Assembly (NCBI GenBank): GCA_051000755.1
Contig: JBPCNZ010000111.1
Span: 1 to 25,548 of the forward strand
DNA from: JALZAH01 sp051000755
Lineage (GTDB): Bacteria; Actinomycetota; Acidimicrobiia; Acidimicrobiales; Palsa-688
Reading direction: 5' to 3'
DNA: 25,548 nucleotides
A program made the position numbers and the translations under genes. This document shows positions 14,419 through 21,380 of this stretch, piece by piece. The stretch's first letter is position 1; the number at the start of each line of letters is the position of its first letter. The notes below the pieces were generated by a model. It made no database searches. It had not been told where the DNA came from and saw only the letters and a list, made by a program, of their open reading frames with translations.

Positions 14419-16308
14419 ATGTCCACGACCACTACCGGCGCTGTGTCCGGGCGATCGAGCCGAGGCTTCGTTGACGGCCTCGTGCACCGGCAGCTCGACG
14501 CCTACCCGAACACGGCGCCGCGCATCGGCTTTTTGGCGCTCACCGTCATCGCCACCGCCACCCTCTACTACGAGCTCTACGTCAACGCCTCGGTCGCCAC
14601 CCAGCAGATCGGTGACCTGCACATGAGCTTCAAGTTCTTCGTGTTCCTGCTGGCTTTCGCCAACCTGATCGGCGCCTTCGGATCGCTGCTGGCGGGGATC
14701 ACCGACCGGCTGGGCCGCTGCAACCTGGTCGTGGTGGGGCTGCTCGTCACCGCGCTGCTCATCGAGTTCGCCATCCCCGCCGCCCACTCCAAGTGGACCT
14801 TCGGCATCGCCTTGTTCGTGGTCGGGCTGGTCGAGGGCATCTGCCTGGTGGCCACACCGGCGCTGATACGGGACTTCTCCCCCCAGGTCGGGCGGGCTAC
14901 CGCCCTCGGCTTCTGGACCATGGGTCCGGTGCTCGGCAGCCTGATTGTGTCCGTGGTCGGCACCAACACCCTAGGCGCCCTCACGACCACGACCAACCTC
15001 CACTCCTACTGGACCCACGAGTACCGCATCTGCGGGGTCGTCGGCCTCGTCGTGTTCGCCATCTGCTTCGTCTTCCTACGGGAGCTGTCCCCCGGCCTGC
15101 GGGACCAGCTCATGGTGTCCACCCGGGACCGGGCGCTCATCGAGGCCAAGGCCAAGGGCATCGACATCGAGGCGGTCCTCAAGCGGCCCTTCCGCCAGAT
15201 GATGCGCCCCGACATCCTCATCGCCGCCGTCGGCATCGCCGTGTTCCTACTCATTTACTACACGGCTGTCGGCTTCGGCCCCCTCTACTTCGAGACCATC
15301 TTCCACTTCTCCCCGAAGAACGCCAACGCCCTCGGCAACTGGAACTGGGGCTTCAACCTCATCGCCCTCATCGTCGTCGGGGTGGTGTCGGACCGGCTGC
15401 GGGTGCGCAAGCCGTTCATGATCTTCGGCGGCATCGGTGCCGCCGTCATGGTCGGTATCTACATCCAGCTCGCCGTCGACCACCACATCCACTATTACGA
15501 CCTGGCCGGGATCCTGGCCGGCACCGCCGTGTTCCTCGGCATCGCTTACACGCCGTGGATGGCAGGGTTCACCGAGACCGTCGAGCACCACAACCCGGCG
15601 CTCACCGCCACCGGCCTGGCCGTGTGGGGATGGATCATCCGAGTGGTTGTGTTCGCCTCCTACCTGATCCTGCCGTTCGTGGTGACGAGCACCAACGCCC
15701 TCGTCAATCAGGGCCCGGCGGTCCTAGCGGCGGCGGCCAAGTACGCACCCCAGGTCGCCTTCGCTCAGGGCCACCCGCAGGTCGTCGCCACCGCCCAGAA
15801 GTACACGGTGCAGCTGACCAACGCCCAGAAGCTCGCTCCTGAGCTGGCGGTCATCCAGGCCCACCCCGCCCTGTTCACCCAGTTGGCGGCCAACCCGACG
15901 TCCCCCGCCCTCCAGGCCCAGGCCGTCGCCGCCGCCGGAGGCGGAGCCCAGGGCCTCGCCATCCTGCAGTCGATCGCCACGAACCAGGCCGCGATCACCG
16001 GCGTCATCGCCGTTGCTCCGCAGCTGCAGACGGTGGCGCCGTTCGCCGCCCAGCTGCAGTCGCTGGCGGCGGTGGCCAACAACGCCGACTTCAAGTTCCT
16101 AACGGCCAACGCCCCCGCCGTGCAGGCTGCGGCCAAGAGCTCGCCGCACGAGTGGCAGCACTACTACTGGATCTGCTTCGGCGGGATCATCGTCTTTCTC
16201 CTCTCCGTCCCGCTGATGCGGGGGCGTTGGAGCCCGGCTAAGGCCAAGGCCGACTTCGAAGCCCACGAGAAGATGGTGGACGAGGAGATGGCCAAGCTCA
16301 ACGCCTGA
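14419..16308 (+). CDS. MFS transporter with a large extracytoplasmic helical insertion
   Basis: This 629-residue protein has the major facilitator fold: GITDRLGR (93-100) is the loop 2-3 motif A, a second half-repeat motif VVSDRLRVRKP follows, and about 12 hydrophobic segments can be traced. MFS proteins are usually 400-500 residues. The excess lies between the penultimate segment (VVVFASYLILPFVV, ~413-426) and the last one (WICFGGIIVFLLSVPL, ~582-597): about 145 residues rich in Ala, Gln and Val with repeated units such as YAPQVAFAQGHPQVV and LAPELAVIQAHPALF. The substrate cannot be read from the sequence. The ATG has AGGGGG about 9 bases upstream. It stands alone, with its own leader. Confidence 0.85.
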   Translation: MSTTTTGAVSGRSSRGFVDGLVHRQLDAYPNTAPRIGFLALTVIATATLYYELYVNASVATQQIGDLHMSFKFFVFLLAFANLIGAFGSLLAGITDRLGRCNLVVVGLLVTALLIEFAIPAAHSKWTFGIALFVVGLVEGICLVATPALIRDFSPQVGRATALGFWTMGPVLGSLIVSVVGTNTLGALTTTTNLHSYWTHEYRICGVVGLVVFAICFVFLRELSPGLRDQLMVSTRDRALIEAKAKGIDIEAVLKRPFRQMMRPDILIAAVGIAVFLLIYYTAVGFGPLYFETIFHFSPKNANALGNWNWGFNLIALIVVGVVSDRLRVRKPFMIFGGIGAAVMVGIYIQLAVDHHIHYYDLAGILAGTAVFLGIAYTPWMAGFTETVEHHNPALTATGLAVWGWIIRVVVFASYLILPFVVTSTNALVNQGPAVLAAAAKYAPQVAFAQGHPQVVATAQKYTVQLTNAQKLAPELAVIQAHPALFTQLAANPTSPALQAQAVAAAGGGAQGLAILQSIATNQAAITGVIAVAPQLQTVAPFAAQLQSLAAVANNADFKFLTANAPAVQAAAKSSPHEWQHYYWICFGGIIVFLLSVPLMRGRWSPAKAKADFEAHEKMVDEEMAKLNA

Positions 16309-16334
16309 GCCTTCCCATCTTGCAGCCAACGTCG

Positions 16335-16360
16335 CCGCCGGGGTCCTCGGGCCCCGGCGG
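16335..16360 (+). terminator. Terminator-like hairpin after the MFS gene
   Basis: CCGCCGGGG (16335-16343) and CCCCGGCGG (16352-16360) form a perfect 9-bp stem with an 8-base loop, 26 bases past the MFS stop. There is no T-run after it, as is common for terminators in high-GC actinobacteria. Confidence 0.45.
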
Positions 16361-16379
16361 TGGCGCGACCGGGGTCAAG

Positions 16380-16800
16380 TCATCCGGGCGGTGGCGCGCC
16401 GAGGATCAGGTGCCTCAGCGGTGGCGAGACGGGTCGGACCGCCGCCGGTGTCGCTCCACGACCAGAGCTTCTCCAGGATCCACGCCAGCTGCAACCGCCG
16501 AGTCGACCAGGCCGTAGCCGAGGGTCTGCGGCCGGGTCGACTGCTGGTTCGAGTGCCCGGCGTCCTGATCGAAGTAGTGGGACACGTCGGCGAGGGCGGC
16601 GTTCTCCGCGTCCGTCAGCCCCGTCGTGAGGGCCGACACCGGCGATCACTATGTTGAGGTGGATGCCGGCCACGTGCTCGGCGTCGGTCTGAGCCAGGCT
16701 GGTGGTGACCATCGCCCCCCAGTCGCCGCCCTGCGCCCCGTAGCGGTCATAGCCCAGCCGGGCCATCGACGGTCTCGCGTTCGGGCTACCGGGTCCGGGC
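16380..16800 (-). pseudogene. Epoxide hydrolase remnant, frameshifted and truncated
   Basis: Three pieces of an alpha/beta-hydrolase epoxide hydrolase lie in order on the minus strand but in different frames. The first (about 16650-16780) reads MARLGYDRYGAQGGDWGAMV and AEHVAGIHLN. The second (about 16500-16640) reads LTDAENAALADVSHYFDQDA followed by STRPQTLGYGLVDS. The third (about 16441-16493) reads LQLAWILEKLWSWSDTGG. The family is about 390 residues with these blocks in the middle; both ends are missing here. At least two frameshifts plus truncation make it non-functional. It fills most of the 575 bases between the MFS and pRiA4b-like genes, which otherwise hold only the terminator hairpin. 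Confidence 0.85.
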
Positions 16801-16883
16801 CAGGCGCGCGGCCGCCGGCCATGGTCGGCGAAGCTACCGCCGTCGCTCGCCAGGGGCACTCTGGCAATGTCCTCCCCGAGTGG

Positions 16884-17456
16884 CTACACCGCCCGCCACA
16901 GGGTCTCGAGGCGGGCGTTGATGGACTGCAGGTCGACGTCGTCGGGGTCGAAGTGGTCGCCGAGCCACGCCACCGTGTCGTCGTGCTCGGCGTCGCTGGT
17001 ATCGGAGAGGGCGTCGAGCACGTGCTCGTAGCCTTCCGGGCCGCCCGAGTCCTCCGGGGGGCACGCCCGGTCGCCGGCCACGCACCACAGGGGGGGTACC
17101 GAGGCGTCGTAGGGGGTGACGGCGTTGACCTCGACCAGGTGCTCCCAGCCGTCCCCCAGGTCGTAGAAGTAGGAGAAGGCCCCGTCCGGCGGGCCCACCT
17201 CGGCCAAGGTCACCGAGGCCTCGTTGGCGAGAGACTCACCCCAGCTCTGCTCGTCCGGTGGCCCGTACGTCATGTCCCCGATCCGCCACTCGTGGAGGTG
17301 GATGTCCTCCCACCCCATGGCGATCTGGATCACCGCGTGCAGCACCGACAGCGACAGAGGGCTCGGGACCCGCACCCGGCGCCACACCGGTGGGCTCACG
17401 TCGAGCAGGGTGACGGTCAGGTCGTGGACGGTGAGCTGCGGGGCGGCATCGGCCAT
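16884..17456 (-). CDS. Plasmid pRiA4b ORF-3-like protein
   Basis: The 190-residue sequence matches the pRiA4b ORF-3 family, named after a plasmid gene, of unknown function. Recognisable features are VTLLDVSPPVWRRVRVPSPL near the start, VLHAVIQIAMGWEDIHLHEW, SYFYDLGDGWEHLVEV in the middle, and PPEDSGGPEGYE with the ALSDTSDAEHDDTVAWLGDHFDPDDVDL end. The ATG at 17456 gives the normal start; the frame upstream to 17666 is non-coding. Such genes are scattered among bacterial chromosomes and mobile elements, and its neighbours (a decayed hydrolase, a GNAT enzyme) give no functional hint. Confidence 0.9.
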   Translation of the reverse strand: MADAAPQLTVHDLTVTLLDVSPPVWRRVRVPSPLSLSVLHAVIQIAMGWEDIHLHEWRIGDMTYGPPDEQSWGESLANEASVTLAEVGPPDGAFSYFYDLGDGWEHLVEVNAVTPYDASVPPLWCVAGDRACPPEDSGGPEGYEHVLDALSDTSDAEHDDTVAWLGDHFDPDDVDLQSINARLETLWRAV

Positions 17457-17467
17457 AGCTGGGCAGG

Positions 17468-18010
17468 CTACGACGCCGCCCGGGGCCCGAGGGCCTTGGC
17501 CAGCACCACGAAGACCAGGCCGGTCACCTTCGGTTGCCCGTACCGCTCGTCGCCGTAGGGAAAGGGCGCCGTTCCCCCCGTCCGCCCATACCCCAGCCGC
17601 TCGTACCAGCCGATGAGGTCGAGCCGCGGCGCCAGGACGGTCATGGTCATGAGCCGGGCATCCCACTCCTCGACGGCGATGCGCTCGGCTTCGGCCACCA
17701 CCGCCCGGCCCACCCCGCGCCCCTGCTGTCCGGGACCCACGGCGAACATGCCGAAGTAGCCCACCTCATCGGGATGCCGTTGGAGTCGGCAGCATCCCAC
17801 CAGCTCTCCCGTCTCCGCGTCGGAGGCGAGCAGCATCCGGCCCTCAGGATGGCCGATGACCTCGCGCACGCCGGCCGGGTCGGTCCGCTGGCCGTCGAGA
17901 AGGTGGGCCTCGGTGGTCCAGCCCTCCTCGGAGGACGGGCCCCGGTAGGCGGACTCCACCAGGGCCACGATGTTGTCGACGTCGTCGAGGGTTGCGGCGC
18001 GAAAGACCAC
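17468..18010 (-). CDS. GNAT family N-acetyltransferase
   Basis: The 180-residue protein has the GNAT fold: FRAATLDDVDNIVALVESAY at the N-terminus, MLLASDAETGELVGCCRL, the central FGMFAVGPGQQGRGVGRAVV with the acetyl-CoA pyrophosphate-binding QGRGVG (96-101), and LDLIGWYERLGYGRTG near the end. The acetyl acceptor cannot be inferred. I chose GTG at 18010, which begins MVFRAATLDD as is usual; GTG at 18040 would add ten residues. It ends 11 bp before the pRiA4b-like start on the same strand and is divergent from the CoA-transferase gene. Confidence 0.88.
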   Translation of the reverse strand: MVFRAATLDDVDNIVALVESAYRGPSSEEGWTTEAHLLDGQRTDPAGVREVIGHPEGRMLLASDAETGELVGCCRLQRHPDEVGYFGMFAVGPGQQGRGVGRAVVAEAERIAVEEWDARLMTMTVLAPRLDLIGWYERLGYGRTGGTAPFPYGDERYGQPKVTGLVFVVLAKALGPRAAS

Positions 18011-18106
18011 CCCACCACCCGCCTGCCGTTGCCTAGCCACGTCCGCATCATGCCCATGGTCCCGCCCCGCCGGCCAACCCGCCCGGTCGGGCAGGATGAG
18101 CGGGCC

Positions 18107-19354
18107 ATGGCCCCTCCGACCGAGCCCACCGAGCCCACCGACCCGTCGCCGCCCCCCGAGCCCCCAGTGGGCGAGCCGGGGACCGGTCCCCTTGCCGGCG
18201 TACGGGTCCTGGATCTGACCTCCGTGGTCATGGGGCCGTACGCCACCCAGGTGCTGGGCGATCTGGGTGCGGACGTCATCACCATCGAATCGCTCCGGGG
18301 TGACACCAATCGGGTGATGGGTCCCGGACCGCATCCCCAGCTCTCCGGGGTGTCCCTCAACCTGCTGCGCAACAAGCGCAACGTGGCCCTCGACATCACC
18401 ACCGTCGGCGGCCGAGAGGCGGCGCTGCGCATCGCAGAAGGCTGCGACGTGTTCGTGACCAATGTGCGCCCGGGCGGGCTCAGGCGAGCTCGCCTCACTT
18501 ACGAGGACGTCGCCGCCCGACGGGCCGACGTCATCTACTGCGAGGCCCACGGGTGGCCGACGGGAAGCGAACGGGAGGACGAGCCGGCCTACGACGACGT
18601 CATCCAGGCCGCATCGGGGGTGGCGGACGCGGCCCGGCTGGCCACGGGTCAGCCGGCGTTGGCGCCGACCATCCTGGCCGACAAGGTGTGCGGGCTGAGC
18701 ATCGTCTATGCCGTGTGCGCCGCCCTCTTCCGGCGGGAACGAACGGGCCGGGGTGATCACATCGAGGTCCCGATGGCGGACACGACGACGGCGTTCATGT
18801 TGGTCGAACACGGCTCGCGTGCCGTGGCCCGCCCGCCCCAAGGTCCCGCCGGTTACCCCCGCATCCTGACCCCGGAACGTCGACCGCAGCAGACGACCGA
18901 CGGCTGGGTCAACGTCCTGCCGTACTCGCAGCGCCACTATGAGGACCTGTTCAGGGAGGGAGGCCGAGACGACCTGATCGGCGATACCCGTTACACCGAT
19001 TTCCGGGCCCGCATCTTGCACTCAGACTTCCTCTACGCCCAGGTGCGGGCCATCCTCGCCACCAGGTCGACCGAGGCGTGGTTGACCTTCTGCCGGAACC
19101 ACGCCATCCCCGCCACCGAAGTCGTGACCCTCGACGAGCTCGTCGATGGGTTGCCGGAGGCCGAGCACCCGGTCACGGGCACGTACAAGGTCGTTCCCCC
19201 ACCGGTGCTGTTCAGCGAGGCCCCGTCGGATGTCCGCCGCCCGGCACCCCTGATCGGCCAGCACACCGATGAGGTACTGGCCGAGGCCGGCTACGGGGTC
19301 GAGGAGATCAAGGCCCTGCGCGCCTCCCGAATGATCCCCGAGGCACCGTTCTGA
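18107..19354 (+). CDS. Family III acyl-CoA transferase (CaiB/BaiF type)
   Basis: Family III enzymes move CoA between carboxylic acids through an aspartyl-CoA anhydride. The 415-residue protein shows GVRVLDLTSVVMGPYATQVL and GDLGADVITIE (31-61), NKRNVALDI (89-97), FVTNVRPGG (116-124), then AYDDVIQAASGVADA with the expected catalytic Asp163, and HIEVPMADTTTAFM. The first 28 residues are a Pro/Glu-rich leader. ATG 18107 has AGGA about 12 bases upstream; the in-frame upstream extension overlaps the divergent GNAT gene. The acyl substrate is unknown. A biotin-dependent acyl-CoA carboxylase lies downstream on the same strand, so a linked acyl-CoA route is possible but unproven. Confidence 0.92.
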   Translation: MAPPTEPTEPTDPSPPPEPPVGEPGTGPLAGVRVLDLTSVVMGPYATQVLGDLGADVITIESLRGDTNRVMGPGPHPQLSGVSLNLLRNKRNVALDITTVGGREAALRIAEGCDVFVTNVRPGGLRRARLTYEDVAARRADVIYCEAHGWPTGSEREDEPAYDDVIQAASGVADAARLATGQPALAPTILADKVCGLSIVYAVCAALFRRERTGRGDHIEVPMADTTTAFMLVEHGSRAVARPPQGPAGYPRILTPERRPQQTTDGWVNVLPYSQRHYEDLFREGGRDDLIGDTRYTDFRARILHSDFLYAQVRAILATRSTEAWLTFCRNHAIPATEVVTLDELVDGLPEAEHPVTGTYKVVPPPVLFSEAPSDVRRPAPLIGQHTDEVLAEAGYGVEEIKALRASRMIPEAPF

Positions 19355-19427
19355 CCGGCCCATCCCCGGGCGCTGGGGCACAATCGAAGAGGCGGATGCC
19401 GGTGACGACGGAGAGGGACGACGACCG

Positions 19428-19877
19428 ATGAGCGAATCGACGCCAGGACAGGGGCAGGGCCGCCACGAAGGCGAAGGTCCTGCGGAGGCGGACGGGCCGC
19501 CCGAGGAGCCCCGGACCGTTCCGGCCTGGCTGCCCCCCAGCGCCAAACCACCGGCCTGGCAACCACCCCGGTCCCCGGGGCGACCCGATCCCCCGTTGCC
19601 GGACCGCCCCAGCGCCACCCCCCCCACCCTCACCGGCCCGGGCGGGCCACGCACCGGCGGCCCACCGCCCGCCAGCCCACCGCCCGCCAGCCCATGGACC
19701 GGCGGCCCACCGACGCCAGGCGCAACCGATGCGCCCGGGTCGCCAACCAGAGGGTCAGGAGGCCCACCGTGGTCGCCACCCGGCGCCCGGGACCCGGCGA
19801 CGCCTGCGGTTCCCTGGCAGCCCCCCGGCACAGCGATCTCCTCGGGGGATGCAACCGGGGGGGGGCCACGCTGTTGA
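19428..19877 (+). CDS. Proline-rich disordered ORF ending just after a G9 tract
   Basis: A 149-residue ORF with a good RBS (GAGAGGG at 19411-19417) and ATG. It begins acidic (MSESTPGQGQGRHEGEGPAE), then is Pro/Gly-rich with repeats such as GGPPPASPPPASP, and has no fold signature. Nine consecutive Gs (19857-19865) lie near its end, and its TGA (19875-19877) overlaps the ATG of the next gene as TGATG. Adding one G would fuse it in frame to the downstream protein, giving a Pro-rich leader before the YukD domain. So it is either the 5' part of a split gene, by sequencing error or slippage, or a separate translationally coupled ORF. Confidence 0.6.
   Translation: MSESTPGQGQGRHEGEGPAEADGPPEEPRTVPAWLPPSAKPPAWQPPRSPGRPDPPLPDRPSATPPTLTGPGGPRTGGPPPASPPPASPWTGGPPTPGATDAPGSPTRGSGGPPWSPPGARDPATPAVPWQPPGTAISSGDATGGGPRC
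19857..19865 (+). repeat. Homopolymeric G9 tract at the frame junction
   Basis: Nine Gs span codons GGG-GGG-GGG of the Pro-rich ORF. Ten Gs would read through in frame into the YukD-domain gene. Such tracts are prone to slippage in vivo and to length errors in sequencing. The tract also lies 11 bases upstream of the next ATG and could serve as its purine-rich ribosome site. Confidence 0.85.
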
Positions 19878-21379
19878 TGACGGTGGTGGCCCCCGGAGGA
19901 GGTCGGACCTCTACCCGGGTGCCGGCGGATGTGCCGGTCGCCCGACTGGCACCCGGCCTGGGCGCGGCGGTCAACGTGGCCAACGTCAGCGACCTCGACG
20001 ACGACAGCGGTGGCCGCCTCTCGGGCGCGGCCACGCTGGCCGAGGTGGGCATGACGGATGGATCGACCGTGCATGTCGTCGCCCCGGGGCTCACCCGGCC
20101 CGCCGGGGCAAACCGGACCCAGGCCCCCGGCCCGCCACCCCCGCCAGGACCGCCACCCCCGTCAGGACCGCCACCCCCGTCAGGACCGCCGCCCTCGCCA
20201 GGACCGCCGCCCCCGCCAGGACCGCTACCCCCGCCAGGCCCGCCCATGGCGAGCCCGGGCCCGCCACCCTGGTCCGGCCCCCCGCCCCTGGCCGGCCCGG
20301 ACCGAGGCCCCCGAACCGCGGCGCCGGCCCAGGATCCGTTCGCCGGAGGGGCCGGCCCCCGCCGGGCGGGAAACGTGCCCATCCCGGTCGCCGTCCTGGC
20401 CGCGGTGGTGGCCGCCGTGATCTTCTTCGTCCTCGGGGGCGTGGTGCTCGGTGGCTCGGGTTCGAGCTCCCCGGGACCGGGACCGGTCGCCCGCCGGACG
20501 GCACTGGCGTGGCTCGACGCCCGCCCCTTCGCCGGCCCCCTGACGGCCGGCGTGCCCGCCGGGCTGGGGCGCTCCGGGACCATCGTCGCGGCCAGCTTGC
20601 AGAGCGCCGGGCAGTGGCACCAGGGCGCCGAGGCCGGGGAGACGTTCGTGGTGGTGCAGGCCGCGCCCGGCGGCGGCCCCGCCCCGACGCCGTTCGCGGT
20701 GACGGTGGTGACGAGGAACGGCAAGGTCGCCTTCCCACCGACGGTGAGCCTGATCCCGGTGGTCAACGGGCGCATGCCGCCGGCCCCCGGCGCCTCCAAG
20801 GTCACCGACGGAGGGCCGATCCCGAGCGCGGTGGCCGGGTGGGCCCAGGGCCAGTTCGGCCCCAAGGGCGTGCAACCCCCGGTGCTCCAGCTCGGTCTGG
20901 CCGGGGATCCCACCACCGTTGCCAGCTGGAACCCTGATGCCGGCGGCACCGTCTTTCGCGTGCGGGTGGCCCTCGACTCCCTCGCCTCGGGAACGCCGGA
21001 GGGCAAGCTGATCGAGAACGATCAGGCCCTCACCGCCAAGGTGGCCGCCGATACCACCGCGGTGCAGGCCGACCAGGCCGCACTGGCTCCGCTCCAGGTC
21101 GCGGCCCGGGCTGCCTTCCAGGCCTCGGTCACCGCCGTCCCGCCCAACCCGCCGCCCCTGGCGAACGCCTTCAACGCCGCCAACGCCACAGCCATCGCTG
21201 CCGGCCAGAAGCTCAACGCTGATATGGCGACCTTGACGGCCGACCGGGACGCCGCCGCCAAGGCCGCGCCACTGGCCCGCAACAGCCCCAAGACGGCTGT
21301 CATCGCCACCTACGACGTGTGGATGCGAGCCCAGGCCGTGGTCGGCTGGGCGCCGGCGGCCTACGGGGTCACCGGCTGA
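19877..21379 (+). CDS. Single-pass membrane protein with N-terminal YukD/EccD-like ubiquitin fold
   Basis: From ATG 19877 the product is 500 residues. Residues 1-70 (TVVAPGGGRTSTRVPADVPV through SGAATLAEVGMTDGSTVHVV) resemble the ubiquitin-like YukD domain found at the N-terminus of EccD in type VII secretion. Residues 75-165 are a Pro-rich linker with GPPPPS repeats, 168-193 are one transmembrane helix (VPIPVAVLAAVVAAVIFFVL), and 194-500 are a predicted extracytoplasmic part of unknown fold with an Ala-rich, coiled-coil-like stretch near 370-470. The cytoplasmic N-terminus is inferred from the YukD domain. No EccC, EccB or WXG100 gene is in the window. It ends one base before the carboxylase start, so the two are probably co-expressed. 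Function is unknown. Confidence 0.75.
   Translation: MTVVAPGGGRTSTRVPADVPVARLAPGLGAAVNVANVSDLDDDSGGRLSGAATLAEVGMTDGSTVHVVAPGLTRPAGANRTQAPGPPPPPGPPPPSGPPPPSGPPPSPGPPPPPGPLPPPGPPMASPGPPPWSGPPPLAGPDRGPRTAAPAQDPFAGGAGPRRAGNVPIPVAVLAAVVAAVIFFVLGGVVLGGSGSSSPGPGPVARRTALAWLDARPFAGPLTAGVPAGLGRSGTIVAASLQSAGQWHQGAEAGETFVVVQAAPGGGPAPTPFAVTVVTRNGKVAFPPTVSLIPVVNGRMPPAPGASKVTDGGPIPSAVAGWAQGQFGPKGVQPPVLQLGLAGDPTTVASWNPDAGGTVFRVRVALDSLASGTPEGKLIENDQALTAKVAADTTAVQADQAALAPLQVAARAAFQASVTAVPPNPPPLANAFNAANATAIAAGQKLNADMATLTADRDAAAKAAPLARNSPKTAVIATYDVWMRAQAVVGWAPAAYGVTG
20129..20236 (+). repeat. Six tandem 18-bp repeats encoding GPPPPS units
   Basis: The unit GGACCGCCACCCCCGTCA or close variants occurs six times head to tail (from 20129 to 20236), in frame, encoding GPPPPS/GPPPPP hexapeptides in the linker between the YukD domain and the membrane helix. 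Copies two and three are identical, indicating recent duplication. Confidence 0.9.
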
Positions 21380-21380
21380 C

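Noticed and set aside
17456..17666. N-terminal extension of the pRiA4b-like protein
   Set aside because: The frame is open, but it overlaps the GNAT gene on the same strand in another frame. The family begins near MADAAPQLTVHDL.
19877..21379. Type VII secretion locus
   Set aside because: The YukD-like domain alone is present; no EccC ATPase, WXG100 substrate, EccB, EccE or mycosin gene is in the window, and the protein has one membrane helix rather than the eleven of EccD.
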